A model generated the notes under the pieces. It did no database searches and had not been told where the DNA came from. It saw only the letters and a list, made by a program, of their open reading frames with translations. The position numbers were made by a program, and so were the translations under genes. From a virus, in IMG/VR virus record IMGVR_UViG_3300043427_003388, positions 1 to 32,985 of that record: a DNA stretch of 32,985 bases; one strand, given 5' to 3'. Below, piece after piece: positions 8,980 through 14,193 of this stretch (positions are counted from its first letter, which is position 1; each line of letters opens with the position of its first letter).

Positions 8980-9508
8980 CGCTTGCCAGCTCCTCGAGCG
9001 CCTCGCGCACGATGTCCTCCAAAATCGCGATCTGGTCCTGGGTGAGATCGGGGATCCGCTGCTTCGCCTTGCTGGCTACGCCGAGCACCTTGGTGCGGCT
9101 GATTGTGATCACCTCAACCCACTTGGCTTCCACCTCGGCCGCTCGAACCAGCAGCCCTTCTTTTTCCTTGCGCTCCAGCTCGAGCAGCTCAGCCTTGAGG
9201 TACTCGGTGCGAGCACGGCTTTCGTTGTACTCGGGGACAATGTCCCCAGGTTCGGGTTCGGTGAGTGATCGGTCTCGTTTGGGTCGCTCTGGAGGAAAGG
9301 CGGTCTCGCCCATCGGCGGCTTGGGGCCGACGCCGATTTTGGCCATGGTGTTGGCAAACCAGTCCTCGCGCAGCGTCTCGGACTTGATCAGCTCCTTGCC
9401 ATCAGAGGTCCGCACGACCGGCAGCCGGCCCTGCTTGATCGCCTTGTAGACCGCCGTGCGGGACACGCCCAGCGCGTCGGCCGCCTCTGACTTGGTGATG
9501 AGCGGCAC
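8972..9508 (-). CDS. Terminase small subunit, Nu1-like
   Basis: The protein has 178 residues from a GTG start. Residues 1-35 (ITKSEAADALGVSRTAVYKAIKQGRLPVV) form the winged helix-turn-helix expected of Nu1-like small terminases, which recognise the packaging site. The middle (ESRARTEYLKAELLELERKE) is a coiled coil, and the C-terminus (LTQDQIAILEDIVREALEELA) should contact the large subunit. It is the first gene of the leftward head operon. Its upstream region carries no other gene for 500 bp and holds the Fur-type array from 9708 onward, so any control acting there would act on the whole structural operon. Confidence 0.85.
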   Translation of the reverse strand: MPLITKSEAADALGVSRTAVYKAIKQGRLPVVRTSDGKELIKSETLREDWFANTMAKIGVGPKPPMGETAFPPERPKRDRSLTEPEPGDIVPEYNESRARTEYLKAELLELERKEKEGLLVRAAEVEAKWVEVITISRTKVLGVASKAKQRIPDLTQDQIAILEDIVREALEELASDG

Positions 9509-9707
9509 GGGATGCCGTTGATGTGAACCGATGTTACAGGTTTACAGTCTTGGTTGACACTATCCCCAAAACGCTGTCCTGGAGGGTAGTCTGATCGGTT
9601 GCCTCGTTGGCGGGGAAAGGGGAGTCTTTGCGTGAGACGCGCTGGACTCAAACCAAGTTGCGCGGCTGATGCCTAGATCAATATCGAGATTCGAATTCAC
9701 CCCCGCT
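9509..9707. other. Non-coding leader upstream of the terminase operon
   Basis: No credible gene is visible. The plus strand holds TTGACA near 9553 but no matching -10 hexamer at the right distance, and I could not assign a clear minus-strand promoter. This stretch separates the small-terminase start from the operator array beginning at 9708. A cos or pac site could lie here, as it often does next to the small terminase gene, but no diagnostic repeat was found. Confidence 0.4.
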
Positions 9708-9901
9708 GAGAATCATTATCAAGGACCCATTGAGAATCAATAATGCTTGCAATTGAGAATCAATAAGCCAGGGCGGTGAGAATGAGAATCATTCTCAACA
9801 CCTACGGCAAGGAAAATGAGAATCATTCTCATTAAGCGGCGAGGCCGCCGGAACGATAATCATTCTCACCCTGCGGGGCGGCTTGAATGATAATCATTCT
9901 C
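9708..9901. promoter_or_regulatory. Array of seven Fur-family-box-like sites
   Basis: Seven related sites lie at 9708-9720, 9732-9744, 9755-9767, 9778-9796, 9812-9830, 9849-9867 and 9883-9901. The first three are half or partial boxes (GAGAATCATTATC, then GAGAATCAATAA twice). The next four are near-complete: GAGAATGAGAATCATTCTC at 9778 and the site at 9812 each match 16 of 19 bases of the classical Fur consensus GATAATGATAATCATTATC, and the site at 9883 contains the perfect 7-1-7 palindrome GAATGATAATCATTC. Core positions are 23-37 bp apart. Fur, Zur or PerR cannot be told apart by sequence alone. The array lies between the terminase operon and a divergent small gene. Confidence 0.72.
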
Positions 9902-9909
9902 ACCCTAAA

Positions 9910-9926
9910 AGTAGTACAAAACTACT
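9910..9926. promoter_or_regulatory. Inverted repeat with near-match to cyanobacterial LexA box
   Basis: AGTAGT-ACAAA-ACTACT is a 6-bp inverted repeat. Within it AGTACAAAACTACT (9913-9926) differs at one constrained position from RGTACNNNDGTWCB, the cyanobacterial LexA box. It is followed by CATTAA, as is one of the perfect boxes in the right-hand array at 13340-13353. It could be a decayed or weak LexA site next to the Fur-type array. Confidence 0.4.
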
Positions 9927-9962
9927 CATTAAGAATTGTTACAATCTTGCCCGATCGCGCCG

Positions 9963-10004
9963 AATTCTTTATAGAATTGATGGTGAGCAATTCTGCTCAC
10001 TTTT
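9963..10004 (+). promoter_or_regulatory. Two hairpins in the leader of the 10021 gene, possible attenuator
   Basis: AATTCT (9963-9968) pairs with AGAATT (9973-9978), and GTGAGC (9983-9988) pairs with GCTCAC (9995-10000), the latter followed by TTTT. The second hairpin ends about 17 bases before the ATG at 10021. It could be a weak intrinsic terminator or a protein-binding palindrome. A TTATAG-like -10 overlaps the first hairpin loop. Confidence 0.35.
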
Positions 10005-10020
10005 CATTGCACTTTAATTT

Positions 10021-10170
10021 ATGCAATCAATTGCCGATATGTTCGCCGCCCGATTAGAAGAACTGCGCCGCATCGATGAAGAATCGAACCGCCGGACGCA
10101 AGAACTACTCAACCGGACGCGAGCACTGATTCAAGAGATCGAGGCAATCGATCTCGAAACTGAATACTGA
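10021..10170 (+). CDS. Small coiled-coil protein of 49 residues
   Basis: The frame runs from ATG 10021 to TGA 10170 and is followed after 3 bases by a strong intrinsic terminator. The product is almost entirely helical and highly charged (RLEELRRIDEESNRRTQELLN, with heptad-spaced L and I), so it probably forms a coiled coil. No family is recognised. It is divergent from the terminase operon and downstream of the Fur-type array, so its promoter must lie within or beside that array. No ribosome site is visible. The dedicated terminator is the best argument that it is a real transcription unit; a small RNA with the same boundaries is the alternative. Confidence 0.55.
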   Translation: MQSIADMFAARLEELRRIDEESNRRTQELLNRTRALIQEIEAIDLETEY

Positions 10171-10173
10171 ACA

Positions 10174-10198
10174 GGGGGGCAATCGGCCCCCCTTTTTT
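10174..10198 (+). terminator. Intrinsic terminator after the 10021 gene
   Basis: GGGGGGC, loop AATCG, GCCCCCC, then TTTTTT. This is a perfect 7-bp G-C stem with a strong T tract on the plus strand. Confidence 0.88.
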
Positions 10199-10207
10199 AT
10201 GCAAATT

Positions 10208-10231
10208 AAAAAGCCCGCCGATCAGGCGGGC
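10208..10231 (-). terminator. Intrinsic terminator after the accessory operon
   Basis: On the minus strand GCCCGCC, a 4-5 base loop and GGCGGGC are followed by TTTTT. It lies 25 bases past the stop of the GP88-like gene and back to back with the plus-strand terminator, sealing the operon's end. Confidence 0.85.
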
Positions 10232-10255
10232 CGGTCGACCGATCATGCGGGCCGA

Positions 10256-11323
10256 TCATTCGGGCATCAGCTGAATGATCCCGTCGGCCAGGCGGATCAG
10301 TGGCGCGTCCGGCAGGATGAATCCGGCGAGCTCAGGATCGGCGCCGCGGGATCGTTTCGCCCTCAGGATCACGGCCACGCCCGCGGGATCGGCCCACCGG
10401 TGATCGGTGGTATCACCGTCGACGGTCTGCAGGGCGACGGTCTGGCCGCCGTGGCTGATCAGCACACGGGCCGGGATCGGGGCGCCCTTAGGTAGGTCGA
10501 TCGGCACGGCCAGGCGGAACCCGGCGAGGGCGGCGGCCATCGCGTCGGCGGCGGCCGTCGGGCGATCGCCGGCCAGGCTGGCCGTAACATCCCATCCAGC
10601 GTCGCGCTGAGCGATCAGGCCGAGCGGCCCGGCGGTCGGCGCCTTTGAATACTCATAGAGTCGCACCGATCCGTCGGCCGTGGCCGGCTGCAGCAGTTCG
10701 GCCAGAGTCTTGCCCTCGCCGTCTGCGATCAGCAGACCGAACCGGCGCCGGATCGCGATGGCTTCGGGCACGCTCACGGTGAGCCGCCGAACGTGCCACG
10801 GCTGATCATCAGTGCCACGCAGTCGCACGGCCAGGGGCAGACCGTCGGCCTGAGCCTTGGCCCACTGACGGGCGATCGCCCAAAGCATGGCCCGGCCGTA
10901 TAGGGCGGGGTCGGCGATCATGGCCAGAGTCCGGCGGCCACGGGCGGCGGCGACTGCGGGCGACAATCCGCCGTGGCCGGCCCAGGCAAGGCACGCCGAC
11001 GCGCAACCCTCAGTGGCCCACGGGCAGGCATTGAAGACCGCCGCGGCGGCCGTCATTCCCTCGCGATCAGCGAGGGCGGCGAGGGCGGCGAGATGACCGC
11101 GGGGCGCAACGGCCGCCCGGTTCGCGGGATCGATCGCGGCGGCGAGGGCGCGGCCCGGCAATCCGTGGTGAATGACGGCCCGGGCGATCGCGGCGCCCTT
11201 GCCTAGTTTCGGGTTCGAATCGGTCAGCACGTCGGCCAGGGTCAGGCCGAACCGGGAGAGATGGGCGGCCACGTCGGCGGGAAGGGCGACGCGGGCGTTT
11301 GAACGAATGAGGGCGGCGGGCAT
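10256..11323 (-). CDS. GP88-like protein, last gene of the accessory operon
   Basis: The protein has 355 residues. The central part (FNACPWATEGCASACLAWAGHG, then about 15 residues on RGRRTLAMIADPALYGRAML) resembles the conserved core of the phage gene product 88 family, in which two or three cysteines precede a tyrosine-like position and an arginine-rich helix. Cys residues at about 99, 106 and 110 could bind metal, but this is not established. The C-terminal third (about 220-355) has alternating strands. I know of no proven function for this family. The start follows a variant of the leader shared by the accessory genes. Base composition is very G+C rich, with three HIP1 octamers inside. A link to the Cys-rich gene upstream is only contextual. 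Confidence 0.55.
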   Translation of the reverse strand: MPAALIRSNARVALPADVAAHLSRFGLTLADVLTDSNPKLGKGAAIARAVIHHGLPGRALAAAIDPANRAAVAPRGHLAALAALADREGMTAAAAVFNACPWATEGCASACLAWAGHGGLSPAVAAARGRRTLAMIADPALYGRAMLWAIARQWAKAQADGLPLAVRLRGTDDQPWHVRRLTVSVPEAIAIRRRFGLLIADGEGKTLAELLQPATADGSVRLYEYSKAPTAGPLGLIAQRDAGWDVTASLAGDRPTAAADAMAAALAGFRLAVPIDLPKGAPIPARVLISHGGQTVALQTVDGDTTDHRWADPAGVAVILRAKRSRGADPELAGFILPDAPLIRLADGIIQLMPE

Positions 11324-11325
11324 GG

Positions 11326-11339
11326 TGTTAGCTGCGTGG
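11326..11339 (-). promoter_or_regulatory. Variant copy of the accessory-gene leader
   Basis: CCACGCAGCTAACA, ending two bases before the ATG at 11323, is the most diverged of the five leader copies. The block CTAACACC-ATG is intact. Confidence 0.45.
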
Positions 11340-11342
11340 TGA

Positions 11343-11906
11343 TCAGATCAGGCGGAGAATCGACAGCCAAGAATCGGGCGCGTCCGGTTCAACCGTTCGG
11401 CCGTCGGGCGTTTCACAGCAGGAATCCAGCGCCCAGAGGTCGAGCTCGCCGTCGGTGGGCGCCGGCCAGAATCGGCCACGCCACCAGATGCGGCGGGCGC
11501 CGCCGGCCTGATCGATCGGCAGACCGGCGCGGGCGGCGAGCTCGCAGGCGGTCTCGGTGGAATCATCGGCGCCGAATTGATCAGCGCGCCACGGGCAATT
11601 GATCGACGCCACCAGATCGGCCCATTGGCGGGCGAACGGCCAGGCGCGGGCGTCGGCAGGATCGATCAGCGCGAACCGGTGATCCCATTGGCGGGCAATC
11701 TCAGCGGCGCGCCGCTTGCTGCAGCGTAGGGTTCCGGCGCTCAGGCCGGACGCCCTATGGCTGATCACCCATTGGCCGCGGCAGACCGGGAATTCGCGGG
11801 CGGAATCACAGGGCGGGGTCAGGGCGACCCATTGGCCGACCCAATGGGCGGGCGCCATAGCGTCGCCGGTGTTGGTGGCGACGCGGCAGGTATGAACAGT
11901 GGGCAT
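11343..11906 (-). CDS. Unknown cysteine- and tryptophan-rich protein
   Basis: The protein has 187 residues and I recognise no family. It is rich in Trp (about twelve) and Cys (about eight), with a helical stretch LRCSKRRAAEIARQWDHRFALIDPADARAWPFARQW and a C-terminal half (GGARRIWWRGRFWP) of beta character. There is no signal peptide or membrane segment, so it should be cytoplasmic. The ATG at 11906 comes directly after the shared leader CCCATCGCACCTAGCACG, which decides the start. It is the second-to-last gene of the leftward accessory operon, 19 bp before the GP88-like gene. Confidence 0.6.
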   Translation of the reverse strand: MPTVHTCRVATNTGDAMAPAHWVGQWVALTPPCDSAREFPVCRGQWVISHRASGLSAGTLRCSKRRAAEIARQWDHRFALIDPADARAWPFARQWADLVASINCPWRADQFGADDSTETACELAARAGLPIDQAGGARRIWWRGRFWPAPTDGELDLWALDSCCETPDGRTVEPDAPDSWLSILRLI

Positions 11907-11908
11907 CG

Positions 11909-11924
11909 TGCTAGGTGCGATGGG
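11909..11924 (-). promoter_or_regulatory. Shared accessory leader, copy 2
   Basis: CCCATCGCACCTAGCA ends two bases before the ATG at 11906. It is identical over 16 bases to the copy at 12344-12359. Confidence 0.65.
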
Positions 11925-11936
11925 AAGGGCGGGCGA

Positions 11937-12113
11937 TCAGTCGCGGTCACTGATCGCCCAACGGTCAGGCGACGGCGCGGCATGGTGGCCGGCGGCGACG
12001 CGGGCCGTATAAGCGGCGAGAATCGCGGCGAGCTGATCGGCCATGGCCGGATCGGACGCGGCAACCCAACCGCCGGCGACGCGAAGCAAGGGCGGGCGAT
12101 CGGGGCGGATCAC
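11937..12113 (-). CDS. Unknown small protein of 58 residues
   Basis: A GTG start overlaps the TGA of the upstream gene (GTGA), a common sign of translational coupling, so I prefer it to a longer frame that would overlap that gene by 120 bases. The product has one helical stretch, MADQLAAILAAYTARVAAG, and ends PDRWAISDRD. No family is recognised. It is the only gene of the accessory operon without its own leader copy, which agrees with coupled translation. Confidence is moderate because high G+C content keeps several frames open here. Confidence 0.45.
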   Translation of the reverse strand: MIRPDRPPLLRVAGGWVAASDPAMADQLAAILAAYTARVAAGHHAAPSPDRWAISDRD

Positions 12114-12340
12114 GGCCGAGCGAGGGCGGCGCCGATGGCCAGACCGCTCAGCAGCTGCTGAGCCTCGCCGGGCGTCAAGCATTCGCCGAGCGGCTGAGCG
12201 CCGGCGCCGAACCGGCGCATGACGTGCCAACCGGTGGCCGAGCGTTGACAGAAGACTTCGCTAGGGCGGCTGTCGCCGTAAAGGGCGCAGCTGACACGCT
12301 CGGCGGCCTTATGGAGCTGATTGGGCGTGATACGTGCCAC
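12110..12340 (-). CDS. Unknown small protein of 76 residues
   Basis: The GTG at 12340 follows the shared leader with a 3-base gap, which fixes the start. The product reads MARITPNQLHKAAERVSCALYG and later LTPGEAQQLLSGLAIGAAL: two helices around a short beta region (VFCQRSATGWHVMRRF). No family is recognised. The pattern, a small soluble two-helix protein, would fit a DNA-binding or accessory regulator, but nothing proves this. The end overlaps the start of the 58-residue gene. Confidence 0.55.
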   Translation of the reverse strand: MARITPNQLHKAAERVSCALYGDSRPSEVFCQRSATGWHVMRRFGAGAQPLGECLTPGEAQQLLSGLAIGAALARP

Positions 12341-12343
12341 GGA

Positions 12344-12359
12344 TGCTAGGTGCGATGGG
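12344..12359 (-). promoter_or_regulatory. Shared accessory leader, copy 3
   Basis: CCCATCGCACCTAGCA ends three bases before the GTG at 12340. Confidence 0.65.
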
Positions 12360-12371
12360 ATGGGGCGGCGA

Positions 12372-12581
12372 TCAGCGGCGGCGGGCGGCGGGCGTGGCCG
12401 CGTCGGCGATCGCTGCAGCAGTCAGGGCGGCGGCGGCGGCGGCCATGCCGCCAAACCATACGAAACCGGCCACGGATTGGGTGCGGTTACCGTCGACCGG
12501 GGCCAGAGCGGCGGCGGCGACTGCGCAAGCGGCCGTGGTTGATGCCATGGCGCCGATCAGAAATGCGTGCGGGTTCTTCAT
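12372..12581 (-). CDS. Small protein with two predicted membrane segments
   Basis: The protein has 69 residues. Hydrophobic segments at about 6-27 (AFLIGAMASTTAACAVAAAALA) and 39-61 (GFVWFGGMAAAAAALTAAAIA) are separated by a short polar loop, and it ends in RRR. This would form a hairpin in the inner membrane. The size and shape recall phage holins, but the alanine-rich composition is poor evidence and no endolysin gene is nearby. The start directly follows the shared leader. It is the second gene of the accessory operon. Confidence 0.55.
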   Translation of the reverse strand: MKNPHAFLIGAMASTTAACAVAAAALAPVDGNRTQSVAGFVWFGGMAAAAAALTAAAIADAATPAARRR

Positions 12582-12583
12582 GG

Positions 12584-12599
12584 TGTTAGGTGCGATGGG
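12584..12599 (-). promoter_or_regulatory. Shared accessory leader, copy 4
   Basis: CCCATCGCACCTAACA ends two bases before the ATG at 12581 and is identical to the copy at 13015-13030. Confidence 0.65.
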
Positions 12600-12677
12600 G
12601 ACGACCGTTCGGCCGTTGACGGAATTCTGCCGACGCGCCCGACCCGATCAATGGGCGGGCGGGCGGTTCGGCGATTG

Positions 12678-13010
12678 TCACACGGCGAGGGCGGCGATCA
12701 GCTCGGCCCGGCGGCCGTAGGTATAAAGGCGGCGCGGCAGACCGGCGACGCGGGCGGCCGTGCGCAGTTCGACCACGGTCAGGCGATCGACGGGCGCGGG
12801 CCGGTCGACCCGATCGGCGAGGGCACGTAATCCGGCGGCGGCGATCGGGGCCAGCCGAACGGCGAGGGCGTGGCACACGGCGGCCACGGTCAGGGCGACC
12901 ATAAGGGCGCGGGCGGCGGCCGCTTGCCAATCGATCGCGCTAAGGGCGGCGATCGCATCATCAATGGGCGGAAACGCGGGCGCGGGCGCCCGGCTGACTG
13001 TAAGGGTCAT
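12678..13010 (-). CDS. Membrane-anchored SAP-like domain protein
   Basis: The protein has 110 residues. A hydrophobic segment at about 33-60 (ARALMVALTVAAVCHALAVRLAPIAAAGL) could span the membrane. The C-terminal 35 residues (LTVVELRTAARVAGLPRRLYTYGRRAELIAAL) have the spacing of a SAP or Rho N-terminal-like helix-extension-helix domain, which binds DNA in many proteins. A membrane-tethered DNA-binding protein is therefore plausible. This is the first gene of the accessory operon and lies downstream of the operator region 13251-13496. The ATG is fixed by the shared leader, here with a 4-base gap. Confidence 0.6.
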   Translation of the reverse strand: MTLTVSRAPAPAFPPIDDAIAALSAIDWQAAAARALMVALTVAAVCHALAVRLAPIAAAGLRALADRVDRPAPVDRLTVVELRTAARVAGLPRRLYTYGRRAELIAALAV

Positions 13011-13014
13011 TTGG

Positions 13015-13030
13015 TGTTAGGTGCGATGGG
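13015..13030 (-). promoter_or_regulatory. Shared accessory leader, copy 5
   Basis: CCCATCGCACCTAACA ends four bases before the ATG at 13010. On its upstream side it abuts the 17-bp palindrome at 13031-13047. Confidence 0.65.
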
Positions 13031-13047
13031 GAACGCGATTCGCGTTC
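13031..13047. repeat. Perfect 17-bp palindrome upstream of the accessory operon
   Basis: GAACGCGATTCGCGTTC has 8-bp arms around one central T. There is no T tract, so it is more likely an operator than a terminator. Confidence 0.55.
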
Positions 13048-13108
13048 ACGATCCATCCTGCCGACGGATCGGCCCGGATCCCATAGCGTGGAGCCGGTTC
13101 GCGGATTG

Positions 13109-13161
13109 GCCTAGTTGCCATCGTCGCGGGCGCCCTTGAGACCGTGCCAGAGCAACTAGGC
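13109..13161. repeat. 10-bp inverted repeat with 33-base loop
   Basis: GCCTAGTTGC (13109-13118) is the reverse complement of GCAACTAGGC (13152-13161). In a transcript from the operator region it would form a large hairpin in the accessory-operon leader. The rest of 13048-13250 shows no gene; a TATATATG at about 13183-13190 (minus strand) could be a -10 element. Confidence 0.5.
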
Positions 13162-13250
13162 AACGGGTCGGCCTGGCCGCCCCATATATAAGGTCGCCGC
13201 CGATCGGAAACGCGGCGCGTCGGATGCAGGAATTCTGCCGGCGTGGCCGT

Positions 13251-13269
13251 GAGAATGATTATCATTCCT
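13251..13269. promoter_or_regulatory. Fur-family-box-like site
   Basis: GAGAATGATTATCATTCCT contains the perfect 7-1-7 palindrome GAATGATTATCATTC (13253-13267). It matches about 15 of 19 bases of the Fur consensus and lies 14 bp from the LexA-type array. Confidence 0.65.
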
Positions 13270-13282
13270 GGTCGAGTTTAAT

Positions 13283-13416
13283 AGTACAAATGTACTAGCG
13301 TACAAATGTACTGAAATACCGATAGTACAAATGTACTAGCGTACAAATGTACTCATTAACTAGTACAAATGTACTGAAATACCGATAGTACAAATGTACT
13401 AGCGAACGGATGTACC
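13283..13416. promoter_or_regulatory. Array of LexA-box-like palindromes (AGTACAAATGTACT)
   Basis: Copies start at 13283, 13299, 13324, 13340, 13362 and 13387, with a degenerate seventh (CGAACGGATGTACC) at 13403. Four are AGTACAAATGTACT and match the cyanobacterial LexA box RGTACNNNDGTWCB at every position; two begin with C in place of A. Spacings are 16, 25, 16, 22, 25 and 16 bp, so pairs are repeated as larger units with linkers such as GAAATACCGAT. The core TACAAATGTA also fits the CopY/BlaI operator TACANNTGTA, but no such regulator gene is visible. The array is upstream of the accessory operon. Confidence 0.75.
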
Positions 13417-13477
13417 AGCCGCCGCGTGTGTGGGATCGCTGACACGGGCCTTATTGAGAATGAGTCGCAATTGCAGT

Positions 13478-13496
13478 GAGAACGATTATCATTCTC
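13478..13496. promoter_or_regulatory. Fur-family-box-like site
   Basis: GAGAACGATTATCATTCTC matches 16 of 19 bases of GATAATGATTATCATTATC. A half site, GAGAATGAG, precedes it at 13456. Confidence 0.65.
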
Positions 13497-13524
13497 GGCC
13501 AAAACACAAAAACAGGAGGGTGTC

Positions 13525-13610
13525 CACAAGCCCCTATTAAACCGACCCCCAGCAAGTCCCTAATTTTTTCAATCCCAGGACGGTCAGCACAAGCCCCTAT
13601 TAAACCGACC
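13525..13610. repeat. Two copies of a 23-bp direct repeat
   Basis: CACAAGCCCCTATTAAACCG plus ACC occurs at 13525-13547 and 13588-13610. Each copy is followed, after eight non-matching bases, by GTCCCTA, so the conserved unit is bipartite (23 + 8 variable + 7). The period is 63 bp. No gene is credible here. Read on the minus strand, the unit could contain a promoter-like or protein-binding element upstream of the accessory operon. Confidence 0.65.
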
Positions 13611-13630
13611 GCTCGCGGGTCCCTAGCCAC

Positions 13631-13661
13631 AAAAAAAGCGGCTCACTTCTCAGCGAACCGC
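13631..13661 (-). terminator. Intrinsic terminator after the 13689 gene
   Basis: On the minus strand GCGGTTCGCT, loop GAGA and AGTGAGCCGC (10 bp with two or three G-U pairs) are followed by seven T. It ends the leftward cluster that starts near 15833 and separates it from the accessory operon. Confidence 0.85.
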
Positions 13662-13688
13662 CCGTCGTCCGTCTGATCCGCACGCAGC

Positions 13689-13925
13689 TTAGCCCGCTGG
13701 TGTCAGATAGCAGTCCAGGGCAATGCGGATCGCATCCAACAGCTCTACCTCGGGGTGACGGGTGCGCAGGACCATGGCCGCTGCATCGCGCATCGCAAGC
13801 CGCTCCTCAAAGCTGAAGTCGTTGCTCAGTGCCAGCTCAACGGCGATGTCCTGGCACAGCTCACGGCTGTCGCCATCAATGGCGCCGAGCACCAGCGCCA
13901 TCACGTAGCTTTCAACTGCCGTCAT
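13689..13925 (-). CDS. Unknown acidic helical protein of 78 residues
   Basis: I chose the ATG at 13925, which overlaps the upstream TGA (ATGA), over an earlier in-frame start inside that gene. The product (MTAVESYVMALVLGAIDGDSREL, then AMRDAAAMVLRTRHPEVELLDAIRIALDCYL) is helical and acidic. No family is recognised. It is the last gene before a strong terminator. Confidence 0.6.
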   Translation of the reverse strand: MTAVESYVMALVLGAIDGDSRELCQDIAVELALSNDFSFEERLAMRDAAAMVLRTRHPEVELLDAIRIALDCYLTPAG

Positions 13926-14113
13926 TGCGCTGCCCTCGCTTCGATCAAAACGGACTGCAGCCACTCGGGCTCGCTGAATGCTTCGATCACTTCGAGGTCA
14001 GTGTCGGCATCGAAGAACTGATTGCGGATCTGCTCAAGGGTGTAGCCGCGGCTCAGCTGGTTGCTGACCAAGCCGTGCAGGGCAACAGCACTGCGAGCGT
14101 TGATGGTGTCCAT
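13922..14113 (-). CDS. Unknown small protein of 63 residues
   Basis: The product reads MDTINARSAVALHGLVSNQLSRGYTLEQIRNQFFDADTDLEV and is mostly helical. It is coupled to the downstream gene by an ATGA overlap. An 80-bp gap with no gene separates it from the membrane protein upstream. No family is recognised; the order in the cluster is the only context. Confidence 0.6.
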   Translation of the reverse strand: MDTINARSAVALHGLVSNQLSRGYTLEQIRNQFFDADTDLEVIEAFSEPEWLQSVLIEARAAQ

Positions 14114-14193
14114 GAGATAAATGGCGTCTTGCCTGAAGGAACAGTAAGCGGCCGCCGGAGCCCAGCAGCCGCATTTGTTACAAACCGAAACAA

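Noticed and set aside
9388-9651. Minus-strand frame overlapping the small terminase start
   Set aside because: It lies mostly over the small terminase gene in another frame and has no ribosome site or family motif.
12372-12581. Holin
   Set aside because: Two membrane segments fit, but no endolysin or spanin gene is nearby and the alanine-rich composition makes the resemblance weak.
13017-13265. Minus-strand frame of 82 codons upstream of the accessory operon
   Set aside because: It would start inside a Fur-type box and run through the inverted repeats and the shared leader, with proline/arginine-rich composition typical of non-coding G+C-rich DNA.
13283-13416. CRISPR array
   Set aside because: The repeated unit is a 14-bp palindrome with linkers of 2-11 bp, two of them repeated; there are no unique spacers of CRISPR length and no cas genes.
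13476-13676. Plus-strand frame with an internal QAPIKPT repeat
   Set aside because: The repeat is the 63-bp DNA repeat read in frame; the frame begins in a Fur-type box and ends inside the terminator of the opposite gene. I keep the DNA-repeat explanation, though a small protein cannot be fully excluded.
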